DNA of 64,000 nt from Tritrichomonas foetus (GCA_001839685.1 MLAK01000671.1:108883-172882); one strand, 5' to 3'. Positions 28,736-39,557 are shown, counted from the stretch's first letter. Notes: generated by a model from the letters alone, not told the origin. Numbers and translations are program-made.

Positions 28736-30769
28736 ATGGAAAATACCCAAATTCTTCATTTCCTTCGTTTCACAATCGTATTCCTCTGTTGCGTCCTTGC
28801 TTTTTGCATCCGCTTATTCTCAAATGTTATGAACGAGCCTATTATTCACGAATTCGATCCTCACTTTAACTGGCGTTGCACCCAGTTCATCGATCAACAC
28901 GGTCTTTACGAATTTCTCGGTTGGTTCGACAACATTTCATGGTATCCACAAGGACGTCCAGTTGGCGAAACAGCTTATCCAGGATTGATGTATACATCAG
29001 CAATAATTAAGTGGTCTCTTCAAAAAGTTCATATTTGTGTCGACCTTCTCGATATCTGCGTTTATACAGGTCCAATTTTCGCTGTTTTATCAACACTTTT
29101 AGCATTTCTCTATGGCCAATTAATTGAAGATTCGTCGCTTGGTTGCGTTTTCGCAGCTTTAACATCATTCATTGCCGGCATGATTTCCCGCTCAATGGCA
29201 GGTTCCTATGACTATGAATGCATTTCGCTTTTCATCCTTGTTGCTTGCATTTACACATTTTCACTTGCACTCAAAACTGGATCGATTTTCTTTGCCACAA
29301 TTTCAGGTTTGTTCTATGGTTACATGTCTTTAACTTGGGGTGGCTATGTTTTCATTGCAAATTGCATTCCTCTCTATGTTGCTGGTTTAGTTGCCTTAGG
29401 ACATTACTCGTGGCGTCTCCACATCACCTACTCTATTTGGGCCATTATTGGAAGTTTAATTAATGCCTCGATTCCATTCATCAGTGACAAGCTTGTTAAA
29501 AAGCCAGAACACTTTGCTATGATTGGTGTTTTTGTTGTCCTTAATGGTTGGGGACTTTTCACTTACCTTCGAAGCATTTTATCACCTCCATCTTACTCCA
29601 CAGTCATTGTTTCATCAATTTTATCACTTCCAGTGATTCTCTTCCTTACCATCACTGTTGGTGTTTCTACAGGACTTCTTGGTGGATTCTCAGGTCGTCT
29701 CCTTCAAATGTTCGATCCTTCATACGCCACCAAGAACATTCCAATTATCGCATCAGTCGCTGAGCACCAGCCAAGCAGCTGGGGGATGTATTTCATGGAT
29801 TGTGGCTATCTTCTCATCCTCTTCCCACTTGGTTGCTACTTTATTTTACGTGATGGAATCTCAAACAATACAGAATTACAAATCCTTTTATTAATTTATG
29901 GTCTTTCTACACTTTATTTTGCATCTATCATGGTTCGTCTTGTTTTAGTTTTCACACCAGCTATGGTCCTTGTTGCTGGCGTTGGTCTTCAGCGCATGCT
30001 TCGTATTTCATTCCGTTCAAAATCAAGTGTTTCTCATATTATAATTTGTACAATTTTCTCTATTTGTGTCTTTTCTGAATACCATTCTGTTTGGTTTGCT
30101 GCATTAAGTTATTCTGGTGATCATATCCACTTCCCAGTTCGTACTGCAAATGGACAAGAAATGTCTGATGATTACCGTGAAGCTTACAGATGGCTTTGGA
30201 CCAATAGTGGAAGAGATGAACGTGTAATGAGTTGGTGGGATTATGGATACCAAATCACATCAATGGGTGGAAGAGGCTGTATGGCTGATGGTAATACAAA
30301 CAACTTTACACACATTGGTATCATTGGTATGTCAATGTCATCACCTGAGCCTATCAGTTGGAGACTTGCTCGATTAATGGGTGCTGACTACATGCTTGTC
30401 ATCTTCGGTGGTGCTTGCGGATATGATGGAGATGATATTAATAAATTCTTGTGGATGCCAAAGATTGCTAATCAAACATTCACAAACATTTCCGGTGATA
30501 TGTATATGTCATCACCTTATGAATCAATTGTTGGACCAAATATGCGAATAAATATGACAAATTCAATGATGTTCAGGTTCTGCTACAACAACTTTAAGAG
30601 ATATCAATTCCATCCATCTCTTCCACAGGGAATGGATCTCATGAGATATACACAAGTTCCAAACTTGGATATAAAATTAACTCACTTCCAAGAAGCTTTC
30701 ACTAGCAAACACTGGATTGTGCGTATTTATAAGGTTAATCCAGACCCATTGTGGGATAGAGTTTACTAA
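28736..30769 (+). CDS. STT3: oligosaccharyltransferase catalytic subunit STT3
   Basis: A 677-residue polytopic ER membrane protein. The first luminal loop has EFDPHFNWR with the acidic pair at 39/41 that binds the metal; the active-site signature WWDYG is at 500-504; about a dozen hydrophobic segments lie between. It transfers the lipid-linked glycan to Asn-X-Ser/Thr sites on nascent proteins. Many protists rely on STT3 alone or with few partners; which holds here cannot be told from the window. The frame extends 15 codons upstream, but only to a TTG; the ATG at 28736 (MENTQILHFLRF) immediately precedes the first membrane helix. The GNTNNFTHIG and following NQT/NIS sites suggest it is itself glycosylated. 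Confidence 0.95.
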   Translation: MENTQILHFLRFTIVFLCCVLAFCIRLFSNVMNEPIIHEFDPHFNWRCTQFIDQHGLYEFLGWFDNISWYPQGRPVGETAYPGLMYTSAIIKWSLQKVHICVDLLDICVYTGPIFAVLSTLLAFLYGQLIEDSSLGCVFAALTSFIAGMISRSMAGSYDYECISLFILVACIYTFSLALKTGSIFFATISGLFYGYMSLTWGGYVFIANCIPLYVAGLVALGHYSWRLHITYSIWAIIGSLINASIPFISDKLVKKPEHFAMIGVFVVLNGWGLFTYLRSILSPPSYSTVIVSSILSLPVILFLTITVGVSTGLLGGFSGRLLQMFDPSYATKNIPIIASVAEHQPSSWGMYFMDCGYLLILFPLGCYFILRDGISNNTELQILLLIYGLSTLYFASIMVRLVLVFTPAMVLVAGVGLQRMLRISFRSKSSVSHIIICTIFSICVFSEYHSVWFAALSYSGDHIHFPVRTANGQEMSDDYREAYRWLWTNSGRDERVMSWWDYGYQITSMGGRGCMADGNTNNFTHIGIIGMSMSSPEPISWRLARLMGADYMLVIFGGACGYDGDDINKFLWMPKIANQTFTNISGDMYMSSPYESIVGPNMRINMTNSMMFRFCYNNFKRYQFHPSLPQGMDLMRYTQVPNLDIKLTHFQEAFTSKHWIVRIYKVNPDPLWDRVY

Positions 30770-31558
30770 AAAAAATTATCTTTTTCTATCACCTCATATT
30801 TCAACTTTTGAACATCGTATAAAGATATTTTGAATCAACTTTTTCTTCAGACAGGATANGTTTCTCGAAAAANGAAAAACACTGCATCATTACATACTAG
30901 ATAGACTATCGATATATGATTATTAAACTGTTCAGCAGCATGGTCACTTGACAATTTCGAAAAATGATATTTAATTTTTTGTCAGTAAAAAATTATTAAT
31001 TTGATTTAAATTTCATAGTATAATCTTAATTATATTTAAATATCATGAATATATAATTAATTTGAAGTTTAAATGATTTTAAAGGGTAGAAAAAATAATA
31101 ATTTCTAAAACCGTGGTTTTTCAATTTTTCAGGATCTATAACCCCAAATCCTAATTATTTTTGATATAATTCATTTTTATCAAGTAAAATTAAGAAAAAA
31201 ATGAATAAGCCGTTCTGCACACCAAAGAGTTTTTGTAATTTTTTGCATTTAAACAAAATCTAATAGATATTTTCTATTAATTTTTTATGTGGATGTAACT
31301 ATATACAATTTAAAATATATCTATGACATTTTTTTGATGCTAATACTTTTTTATAAATATTCCTAAAAAAAATTGTAATTCTTGATTGACACATATTTAT
31401 TAAAGAAAAATATTGTTACATATATGTGTATTTATTTTCAAATGGAAATTCTTCATTAATATGACATTTTAGCCTTTTAAAGAATAAAAAAATTTTAATG
31501 GAAATGGTTTTTTTTCATTGAAATATCGACTGAATATGTATTGAAAAAGTTGCGTTTT
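30770..31558. other. intergenic, AT-rich
   Basis: Low-GC spacer with two ambiguous bases (30859 and 30872). An AACTTTTT octamer occurs near 30837. I looked for inverted repeats matching the far side of the transposase gene (34484-35142) and found none. No gene seen. Confidence 0.5.
31544..31551 (+). promoter_or_regulatory. AAAAAGTT octamer near transposase-like gene
   Basis: The octamer ends 7 bases before the ATG at 31559, the same arrangement as at the Rab gene, so this gene appears to use a host-type promoter. Inference. Confidence 0.35.
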
Positions 31559-34483
31559 ATGAAATTAATCATCAAAAAAATGATAGAATTTCTTGCTCTC
31601 AGTGGCATTTTTTTTTATATTTACCTCTTATATTCCATTCTACAAAAATTATTACATTTTCTATCGGCTCGAACTCAAAAGCAATTGCCAAATCATTTAA
31701 ATTTAATTCGAACTAATTTTGATTTCGATGAACCGGAACAACCATTTTCCCAGCAAACTCAAACAATAACAAAATATAATCAGAAGAAAAAAAAATATAA
31801 AGAAGCACAAGAAAAAAAATCCAGAGAGGGTGTTATTTCTCGTTATAAAACCAAACATAAAGAAAATATGAAAATTATTCAATGTTTGCAACAAAAAAAG
31901 AGACAAAAAGATACTTTATTAATAGAAGAAATGCTAAATCAATTCTTAAGTCAACCTGTATCCCACGCTATTGCTAATAATTTTAAAAATTTTGTTTACA
32001 GAAAAAAAAATGTTTATGATATAGAGTCACGTCTTTTTTGGATCGAATTATATTGTAATTTAAAAACAACACAATATACATATGTTTCAAATCTTTTAAA
32101 TGGTCCGTGCACTTTGACTATCAATTCTTGGATTAAAACTGAAAACATCCCATGTTTCTGTGATTTTAGTCAGATAAATAAAATTACAAATATAATTCGC
32201 TATTTTACCGATATTCTTCAGGATAAAGTGGAATTACCTGAAGAATTATATGTAAATATTTCTGTTGATGCCACTCATGTGGAACAATGCTTCCACAGAA
32301 AGAAAAAAGAAATTTATGGAGTTTTAGACAGTGGTAAGAAAATTATTTCGAAATATGATCCGTTTTATTCTAATGACTGTTTATTGTATCGAAAAATGAT
32401 GGCAGAATTAATTGAAAACAATAGTTTTATTAATAATATTTTTATTTTTATGATAAATCCTTTCTTTACGGTTTCATCTTTTCCTGTTTTTGTATATACA
32501 TCAAACAATGGATCTGCAGATCAAAATATTTTAAACTCACTACAAAATATTAGTAAAGAAATTTCAAGTCCTTTTCGAGTAATAATGCACTCATATGATG
32601 CAGATCCATCATATGACAGTGCACAAACAAAATATTTTGAGAAATGGACAAAATACTTTAAAAAAAGTTCAGAGTTGTTAAGTATTAAAGATTGTGTTAT
32701 GACACCAAATGACCCAGCTCATATTCTTAAAAGGATACGAAAACACTTAATAAAATATGGTGCTGTATTTTTAAAAAATTACAATTCAAAAGAAGCAATA
32801 TCAAAAAATACATTTTATCAATATGATACTACAATGCCAAGTTATATTTGGTCAAGCAATACTTTGAATTCAATGGATGATTTTTATCCTTATATAATGT
32901 TCTCTGATAATATTCTGCAAAAAGCTTTTTTAAAAGAAGATTACATTTTCGTTCTATATCTCATCCCAAGCGTTTCAATTAATTTATTAATTCGATGTAA
33001 AACATTAACAAGAGTAGAGCGACTCAAAATAAGCTATATCGCATTGTTTACAACATTGAATTACTATTCATTGTATAAAAACGGTATCATTACATCAAAA
33101 TCTAAAAAATTCGTTGCTTTTTACAATCGAAAAGTCTGTATTCATTTAGCCAATTATTTTTCATCAGTAATAATCGTTTTAACAAATATTCCCTGTGCTT
33201 TTTCAATTGGAAAAATAGGAACAATTAATTCTGAAAATTTCTTTGGTCAAATTAAAAAAAATCTAAACGATAAAACTTATTTTTCTTTTATTAATTCTTT
33301 TGAAAGGAGAATTCTTGCGCACAAATATAATTTTAAATCTTATAAAAAGGTAAGAAGACGTTGGTTTGAATGCGCTATGATTGAAGAAGGTACAGTTCAC
33401 TTAACCCTGCAGGAAATAAACCAATGTGCGTCATTTTCGAATTTTATTTTTTATTTAAATCATGTTAGACTCCCAAGTGAATATGCTTTTCAGAAAATCA
33501 TGTATATATGCCAAACTGAAATGTTTGATATGATAAAAATCTTTTTTGATAAAGAAAGAAAGGAAAATTTAATATTTCAAAGAATACATGGCTCAAACAT
33601 TCAAAGGAGTTTCATAATTTCGAATGCATTTAAAAAACTATATGAAAGCAACAATCTATCTTCTTTCCAAATAAATCAAACAAAGCAAAATCAAACAAAT
33701 CAAAATCAAACAAATCAAAATCAAACAAANNNNNNNNNNNNNNNNNNNNNNNNNNNNNNNNNNNNNNNNNNNNNNNNNNNNNNNNNNNNNNNNNNNNNNN
33801 NNNNNNNNNNNNNNNNNNNNNNNNNNNNNNNNNNNNNNNNNNNNNNNNNNNNNNNNNNNNNNNNNNNNNNNNNNNNNNNNNNNNNNNNNNNNNNNNNNNN
33901 NNNNNNNNNNNNNNNNNNNNNNNNNNNNNNNNNNNNNNNNNNNNNNNNNNNNNNNNNNNNNNNNNNNNNNNNNNNNNNNNNNNNNNNNNNNNNNNNNNNN
34001 NNNNNNNNNNNNNNNNNNNNNNNNNNNNNNNNNNNNNNNNNNNNNNNNNNNNNNNNNNNNNNNNNNNNNNNNNNNNNNNNNNNNNNNNNNNNNNNNNNNN
34101 NNNNNNNNNNNNNNNNNNNNNNNNNNNNNNNNNNNNNNNNNNNNNNNNNNNNNNNNNNNNNNNNNNNNNNNNNNNNNNNNNNNNNNNNNNNNNNNNNNNN
34201 NNNNNNNNNNNNNNNNNNNNNNNNNNNNNNNNNNNNNNNNNNNNNNNNNNNNNNNNNNNNNNNNNNNNNNNNNNNNNNNNNNNNNNNNNNNNNNNNNNNN
34301 NNNNNNNNNNNNNNNNNNNNNNNNNNNNNNNNNNNNNNNNNNNNNNNNNNNNNNNNNNNNNNNNNNNNNNNNNNNNNNNNNNNNNNNNNNNNNNNNNNNN
34401 NNNNNNNNNNNNNNNNNNNNNNNNNNNNNNNNNAATACCTAAAATCGGAAGCTATTGATGCTCTAATATATCTTCTTGAATGA
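31559..34483 (+). CDS. P-element/THAP9-like transposase, interrupted by assembly gap
   Basis: About 724 residues are readable before a gap, with a short open end after it (KSEAIDALIYLLE, stop at 34481). A hydrophobic start and Lys/Gln-rich segment precede a helix-turn-helix-like region (TLTINSWIKTENIPC, ~185). The RNase H-like core follows: SVDATHV with D237, SYDADPSYD with D347, NDPAHILKRIRKHL at 384-397, and TINSENFFGQIK with E559. The DxxHxLKxIRxxL and xENFFGxI motifs are those of P-element and THAP9 transposases, and the ~170 residues between D385 and E559 leave room for the GTP-binding insertion of that group. The THAP zinc finger is not seen. The Gln/Asn/Thr repeat NQNQTNQNQT runs into the gap. 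TTG at 31541 is in frame, but the ATG was chosen. Domesticated or mobile status unknown. Confidence 0.55.
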   Translation: MKLIIKKMIEFLALSGIFFYIYLLYSILQKLLHFLSARTQKQLPNHLNLIRTNFDFDEPEQPFSQQTQTITKYNQKKKKYKEAQEKKSREGVISRYKTKHKENMKIIQCLQQKKRQKDTLLIEEMLNQFLSQPVSHAIANNFKNFVYRKKNVYDIESRLFWIELYCNLKTTQYTYVSNLLNGPCTLTINSWIKTENIPCFCDFSQINKITNIIRYFTDILQDKVELPEELYVNISVDATHVEQCFHRKKKEIYGVLDSGKKIISKYDPFYSNDCLLYRKMMAELIENNSFINNIFIFMINPFFTVSSFPVFVYTSNNGSADQNILNSLQNISKEISSPFRVIMHSYDADPSYDSAQTKYFEKWTKYFKKSSELLSIKDCVMTPNDPAHILKRIRKHLIKYGAVFLKNYNSKEAISKNTFYQYDTTMPSYIWSSNTLNSMDDFYPYIMFSDNILQKAFLKEDYIFVLYLIPSVSINLLIRCKTLTRVERLKISYIALFTTLNYYSLYKNGIITSKSKKFVAFYNRKVCIHLANYFSSVIIVLTNIPCAFSIGKIGTINSENFFGQIKKNLNDKTYFSFINSFERRILAHKYNFKSYKKVRRRWFECAMIEEGTVHLTLQEINQCASFSNFIFYLNHVRLPSEYAFQKIMYICQTEMFDMIKIFFDKERKENLIFQRIHGSNIQRSFIISNAFKKLYESNNLSSFQINQTKQNQTNQNQTNQNQTXXXXXXXXXXXXXXXXXXXXXXXXXXXXXXXXXXXXXXXXXXXXXXXXXXXXXXXXXXXXXXXXXXXXXXXXXXXXXXXXXXXXXXXXXXXXXXXXXXXXXXXXXXXXXXXXXXXXXXXXXXXXXXXXXXXXXXXXXXXXXXXXXXXXXXXXXXXXXXXXXXXXXXXXXXXXXXXXXXXXXXXXXXXXXXXXXXXXXXXXXXXXXXXXXXXXXXXXXXXXXXXXXXXXXXXXXXXXYLKSEAIDALIYLLE
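33670..33729 (+). repeat. CAAAATCAAACAAAT tandem repeat at the gap edge
   Basis: Copies of a ~15-base unit, in frame with the transposase-like protein (NQNQT), lead into the gap and probably caused it. Confidence 0.8.
33730..34433. other. assembly gap (704 N)
   Basis: Undetermined bases. Frame continuity across the gap is not proven because the gap length may be nominal. Confidence 0.99.
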
Positions 34484-35142
34484 TACTTTTAATTATCACA
34501 AACAATACTGAATAATGGAATAAGTAAAATTCAATATTAGAATTCTAACTTTTTGAATACGTATTCAATTCTTCTAAAAAAAAACATCATTTTTGAAAAT
34601 TCGCTTTATTGTTAAAATAATATTACTATGTTATTAGCTTTATAATATGAATATAAAAAATAAATTAATTTTTTAAAAAACTCTAGTGGAGCTTTCTGAA
34701 AAACACTTTTTACAACTTCACTTTTTCGAATAAAAAAGGACTTTTTTCGAAAATGCTTGGTAGAAATTCCTTAAAAATAGCATATTTATTCTAGTGAAAG
34801 TTACCTGCACATCATATAAAAAAATGAGATCAATCTTGGGTCAAAAGGCGATCTTTATACGTTGTACTTTTGATTTTCTTTCTTTAATTGAGATATTTTG
34901 TTTCTTCAATTAGAATATATATTTCGATAGACTGACAGTCAAAAATTCTAACCTGTATATATATATATAATGAAATAAGAATGTCTGGAGTGCTTGATCT
35001 GGAAAATATTCCAGTTATTTTCAGTTTTTAAATGGTCAGTGAAATTGGCATGCCGAAATAGAAAGCACAGAAAAAGTGAATTGATTTAAGAGAAATTGAA
35101 TTGTTTATGCTGTCATGAAAAAAATTCATTTTTTCCCAACAT
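34484..35142. other. intergenic, no gene seen
   Basis: AT-rich spacer with a short TA microsatellite near 34955-34969 and an AACTTTTT octamer near 34547. No gene or inverted repeat seen. Confidence 0.5.
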
Positions 35143-35556
35143 ATGAATGATCCATCTAAACTTGAAGAGCAACTCGATATCTTACTCCAAAAAATGAATT
35201 CATTTTTAGATAGGACATCACTGAAATTCGATATAGTCAATAAATTGCGGAAAGAATTATTTCAAATCGTTCAAGCCATAAAGCCAGATTTATCGTTTAC
35301 AAACAGATTAAAATCAATTCCATTCGAGCGAAATATGGACAAACTCGCTTCGATTTGCAGGAGAGTGGTTTTTGCCTCAAATAGTCTAGACATGAGTATT
35401 TTTCAAGACAAAGAAGCAATTTATCAGTTTTTCTTAATGCTGAATTATCCGATCGACCTGTGCGAGCAATTCTTTGATGACGATTTTGCTTTGGAGGATG
35501 AAGATATTGTTTATTTTGACGCTTGCTCTTGCACTGTTTTTGACAAGACCCCATGA
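35143..35556 (+). CDS. hypothetical protein, 137 aa
   Basis: A 137-residue helical protein with ordinary composition and a clean ATG preceded by a T/C tract (TTTTTTCCCAAC). It ends with an acidic segment (FFDDDFALEDEDIVYFD) and CSC. No family recognised. It precedes a duplicated non-coding segment and an Arm-like gene. Confidence 0.55.
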   Translation: MNDPSKLEEQLDILLQKMNSFLDRTSLKFDIVNKLRKELFQIVQAIKPDLSFTNRLKSIPFERNMDKLASICRRVVFASNSLDMSIFQDKEAIYQFFLMLNYPIDLCEQFFDDDFALEDEDIVYFDACSCTVFDKTP

Positions 35557-35642
35557 TACTTTACTTCATTCTTGTATTTATGGTTTTACCTATTTATATA
35601 TATATATTTTTTTTTGTATAAAATAGAAATGTTTCTTTTTGT

Positions 35643-35845
35643 ATTTTATTTTTTCTTCATTCCAAGTTTATTTGATTATATTTCTGTACTTATATAAACT
35701 CATTGATTGTTTCTTGTTTTCATTTAAAAATTTGAAAAATAATCGAATTGATGACTTTTGTGTCATGACAAATAAGAGTTTTATGAATTGATTCTATTAT
35801 TACTCCATTTTTTAAGTATTATCTATCATTTTATACTATTTTTAT
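35643..35845. repeat. ~205-base direct repeat, copy 1
   Basis: This segment, starting TTTTTTCTTCATTCC and ending ATCTATCATTTTATACTA, is repeated at 36007-36211 with scattered substitutions and small indels. Long identical words include TTTGATTATATTTCTGTA and ATCTATCATTTTATACTA. Non-coding. Confidence 0.85.
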
Positions 35846-36006
35846 GTGTTTTTTAGGTGATAATAATGAACTTTTTTCTATGTAAGCATAAATGACTTCA
35901 TTCCCATGTATATTCGAGTTTTTCTTTATTGGAAAACCAAATAAAGGCAACACATGAACCTTTTATCAAACAATTCTGAAAAGTCAATAATCACCATCGA
36001 TATTTT

Positions 36007-36211
36007 ATTTTTATTTTTTCTTCATTGCAGGGTTATTTGATTATATTTCTGTAGTTATTTAAACTCTTAGATTGTTTCTTGTTTTCATTAAAAAATTGTA
36101 TAATAAATCGAATTGATGATTTTTGTTTAATGACAAATAAAAGTCTTATGAATGGATATTATTTTTACTCGACTTTTTTAAGTGTTATCTATCATTTTAT
36201 ACTAATTTTAT
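36007..36211. repeat. ~205-base direct repeat, copy 2
   Basis: Second copy of the segment at 35643-35845, starting 364 bases downstream; it ends about 85 bases before the Arm-like gene and may contain part of that gene's promoter. It points to a local tandem duplication. Confidence 0.85.
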
Positions 36212-36293
36212 TCATAAGATACCGCATGAAAGTTATTTTGATTTTCATGAAATTTGAATGTGATCGACCAAAATCTGGATTTCAATTTTTAAA

Positions 36294-37733
36294 ATGATGA
36301 ATTACAAAAGCGAGATTTCCAGTAACTACTCCAATTTCTATCAGAAGCATGGAAATGTAATTCAAGAGAGGATTAAATTTTTTAACGAAGAAGAAGAAGA
36401 TGATGATGTTGATATTAATGATCAATTTATTTTGCAGAATGCAGTTGAGAGTATTAACAATTTCAAAAGTTTTATTGAGGCTGATGATTCCCAATCCATT
36501 AATTGCTTGAAATTTGTGATCCAAAATGTGAAAAAATGTAACAAAGAAATTATTCCAGTATTTTTTGACAATAATTTTGCCATTAGCCTCATAAACTTGT
36601 TTTTAAAGCATCATTCAATTGAACTCAGAACACTTTGCATTCAATTGATTTGGTACATTCAAGATACATTTCCAATTTTTCTATCGTATTTTTGGGATGC
36701 GAATTTAGTTGATGCTTTATTTGAAACAATTAATCAAAAACCACCAATTAAAATTATGACTTACTGTATATTTTCAGTTAATAATTTCTTATTTCAATTT
36801 AAAGAAGAATATCACTCGAAATTTGAATCATTTTTATCAGTGGAATTAATGTATAACATATTTAAGAGCTATGAATCTTCAAGTCCAAAAATATTAGCAC
36901 AATTATTTAAAGGACTGTTATCAATTACTCAGAAAATAAGCGAATTTCCATTAAATCAAAATGATACTCTGTCTGCAATTAATTTAATTACAATATTAGC
37001 AAACACAAGGCTTGTTGATTTGTTTTATCTTGGATTACGAATTATTTTGAATATGGCGGAGACTCACAGTTTTCAATATGAAGATTTTATTGATACACAG
37101 TTAGATAGGTTTGTCTATCATGAATTAACGAATGGCTCGAATTATGCGAAAGTAATAGCATGTGATATATTATGTTATTTTATTGACAATGGTCATAACT
37201 GTTCATTTATATGTGCTGATGATATTCTAGATAATATCGACAACAAAGATCAAATGGAAGCTTCAAATGCCAATATTAAATTATTAGCTACGTTAATCAA
37301 AAACGACCAGCCAAATGGTGGTTATATTGAACTTATAGTTACTCCGCATGATAACAATTATGATGTCGCCACAATTTGTGTAAACATCGTAAATGGTGGA
37401 TTTGAAACAATGACTACTTCAGCGCATTGTTTGCTTGACATTTTTGAAAAAGTTCATCCATCTTTGATGATTCATTTGGTCCAACATTTTGTTGTTGAAG
37501 CATTGGTGTACATTTTAGGATGGGAAGATGATGATTATATTATACATGCTTTAGTTTCTTTGAAGTCGTTATTTGATTTTGCGCATTCAATTAATGAATT
37601 TGATAATGTGATGAATATGGCACTGAAATATAACATTGCTGAAGAATTAATGGTTCTTCTTGACAGTGAAAATGAAACTGTTGTCCGTCTTTCTACAAAT
37701 CTTCAAGAATATATAGGAATTGATCTTGAATAA
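36294..37733 (+). CDS. Arm/HEAT-like helical repeat protein, family member 1
   Basis: A 479-residue, almost wholly helical protein of repeating ~40-residue helix pairs, with the aliphatic spacing seen in armadillo repeats (e.g. IELRTLCIQLIWYIQD, and TVVRLSTNLQEYIG at the end), after an acidic N-terminus (EEEEDDDVD). No importin-alpha basic IBB domain is seen. It starts MMNYK; the second Met (36297) aligns with the MNYK start of the convergent gene at 38061-39557, and both seem to belong to a lineage-specific family with the gene at 61288. Role unknown; such solenoids usually serve as protein-binding scaffolds. Confidence 0.6.
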   Translation: MMNYKSEISSNYSNFYQKHGNVIQERIKFFNEEEEDDDVDINDQFILQNAVESINNFKSFIEADDSQSINCLKFVIQNVKKCNKEIIPVFFDNNFAISLINLFLKHHSIELRTLCIQLIWYIQDTFPIFLSYFWDANLVDALFETINQKPPIKIMTYCIFSVNNFLFQFKEEYHSKFESFLSVELMYNIFKSYESSSPKILAQLFKGLLSITQKISEFPLNQNDTLSAINLITILANTRLVDLFYLGLRIILNMAETHSFQYEDFIDTQLDRFVYHELTNGSNYAKVIACDILCYFIDNGHNCSFICADDILDNIDNKDQMEASNANIKLLATLIKNDQPNGGYIELIVTPHDNNYDVATICVNIVNGGFETMTTSAHCLLDIFEKVHPSLMIHLVQHFVVEALVYILGWEDDDYIIHALVSLKSLFDFAHSINEFDNVMNMALKYNIAEELMVLLDSENETVVRLSTNLQEYIGIDLE

Positions 37734-38060
37734 AAATATTTGTAATTCTATGTTTTATCTTATCATTTACTATATATATATATTTAATTAATGTTACAAT
37801 TCTATTTTCAGATTAACAAAAAATATCTTGCCTAATGCAAAATAGAAATAGATTTTGATATACTCTACTATTTCCGTAAAATAATCAAATCATATCAAAA
37901 ACTACACAAAAATTTAATAAATATATAGATAATCTTTATTCTAATAAAATTAAAAACTAACATTTTAGGGGTAATTAAATGCCAGCAGAATAAACTGAGA
38001 CAAAATTATTTCTTGATGAAACAATATTAATGATATTTGAGATTTATTCTTTTAAAAAAA
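37734..38060. other. convergent intergenic
   Basis: AT-rich spacer between the tail-to-tail Arm-like genes, with a TA microsatellite near 37770-37785. No gene seen. Confidence 0.6.
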
Positions 38061-39557
38061 TTAAGATTCTTTTTCATGATATTCTGTGAGTAAAATCCAT
38101 GTTTCATTTTCTAGTTGATCGAATTCCATTTGGCTTAGAAATTCATTTTTTGTATTTTCATTAACTTGACATTTTTGAAACAGCATGGAAATACTGTTAT
38201 ATAGTGACAATTTGATTTCACAATTATCCAGCATCATGATTTTAGCAATAGCTTGAGTGACTTGTTCATTAAAAATCAAGTGTACAGTTTTATTATCAAG
38301 CTGTGAAAGAATATAAATAAACAAATCAATAGAGACAGAAACTATATTAAATGATGCATTTTCAATAAAATTACATAAAAGTTCTATTAAATTAAACTGA
38401 ATTGAATCAAAAATAAAATGAATTCCATTTCTCTTCATTAATGCTAATAAGAACTTAATTATATTTATTCGAATTTGAGTGATTCCTTTTTCTTCACTTT
38501 GGACTAATAAAAACCGAAATAGCAAATTAATTTGTGAAATATCTAAGTTCAGTCCATAGTTGACTAAATGAACATAAGAATCAATAATTTCAATTTTATG
38601 TGAAAAATCAGAAATTTCAATTAAACTAGGGAAAATTTGAGAAAGATATTTGGCATGGTTTAAGTAATCGGAATCAATTCCATTATTTGCAAAAAGTATA
38701 ACTATCCCTTGAATACCAAGAAATGATAACTCAGTATTTATTTCATGATTAATTATATGATTAATTTCAGTTTTTCTTTCGTGATCGATTGTATTATTAG
38801 TTTGTTGATTATTATTAACAAGTATAGAATCAAAAAACATTAAAATGAGTTTACAATTTTCTAACTCAAGTTGAATTGTGGAATAAATAAGGAAAAGTCT
38901 TGTAACAGAAATGATAATTTTTTCTCTTAAAGATGCAGCCACAAGACGTGCAAAACCTTTTTCATAACGCGTTTCTTTAAATAAATTTAAAATCATTGCC
39001 GGTGTAAAAAATTTGATTAATTCTGGTATGAATGAAGGGAAATCTGTGAAAATATTAATTAATATAAGTAATGCATGCAATGTAGTTGGTGTTATAGGAC
39101 ATCTTAGTATTATAAAAATGGAATTGATAATATTTAATTCTAGCATTATTTTTGAAGTGCTTGAAAATTTTAATAAAATTTTATGCAGGCATTGGCATGA
39201 AATCATTTTGATGTTATCTAAATAATCATTTCTATTTAATTGAGTAATTAAAATTGAAAGTGCATTTGAAGATTCAAGTAAAGGAAACAAAGTATCATCA
39301 TGAATTTTGTTCAGATAACTATTAATTGCAGAAATACTTTCTTCAAGATCTAATTCATTTCCTATTTGAGCAGATTCTTCTAAACTTCGAATGAGTGATT
39401 CTTGAATCTGATCAATTTCAATATGGGAATTAGAATTTTCTTCTTTCAAAAATTCTTCATCAGACGATAAATTTATATCTAATTTTGAAAAAATTAATCT
39501 CTGATATTTATTTATTATTGAAGTATCTGAAGAATTACCTATTTTTTTGTAATTCAT
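38061..39557 (-). CDS. Arm/HEAT-like helical repeat protein, family member 2
   Basis: A 498-residue helical solenoid, with an acidic/serine N-terminus (SSDEEFLKEENS) then repeated helix pairs such as IKMISCQCLHKILLKFS and IRINIIKFLLALMKRNG. The overall plan, the MNYK start and length match the convergent gene at 36294. A low-complexity Asn/His insertion lies near 255-275. Function unknown. It is divergent from the BTB gene with a 156-base intergenic region. Confidence 0.6.
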   Translation of the reverse strand: MNYKKIGNSSDTSIINKYQRLIFSKLDINLSSDEEFLKEENSNSHIEIDQIQESLIRSLEESAQIGNELDLEESISAINSYLNKIHDDTLFPLLESSNALSILITQLNRNDYLDNIKMISCQCLHKILLKFSSTSKIMLELNIINSIFIILRCPITPTTLHALLILINIFTDFPSFIPELIKFFTPAMILNLFKETRYEKGFARLVAASLREKIIISVTRLFLIYSTIQLELENCKLILMFFDSILVNNNQQTNNTIDHERKTEINHIINHEINTELSFLGIQGIVILFANNGIDSDYLNHAKYLSQIFPSLIEISDFSHKIEIIDSYVHLVNYGLNLDISQINLLFRFLLVQSEEKGITQIRINIIKFLLALMKRNGIHFIFDSIQFNLIELLCNFIENASFNIVSVSIDLFIYILSQLDNKTVHLIFNEQVTQAIAKIMMLDNCEIKLSLYNSISMLFQKCQVNENTKNEFLSQMEFDQLENETWILLTEYHEKES

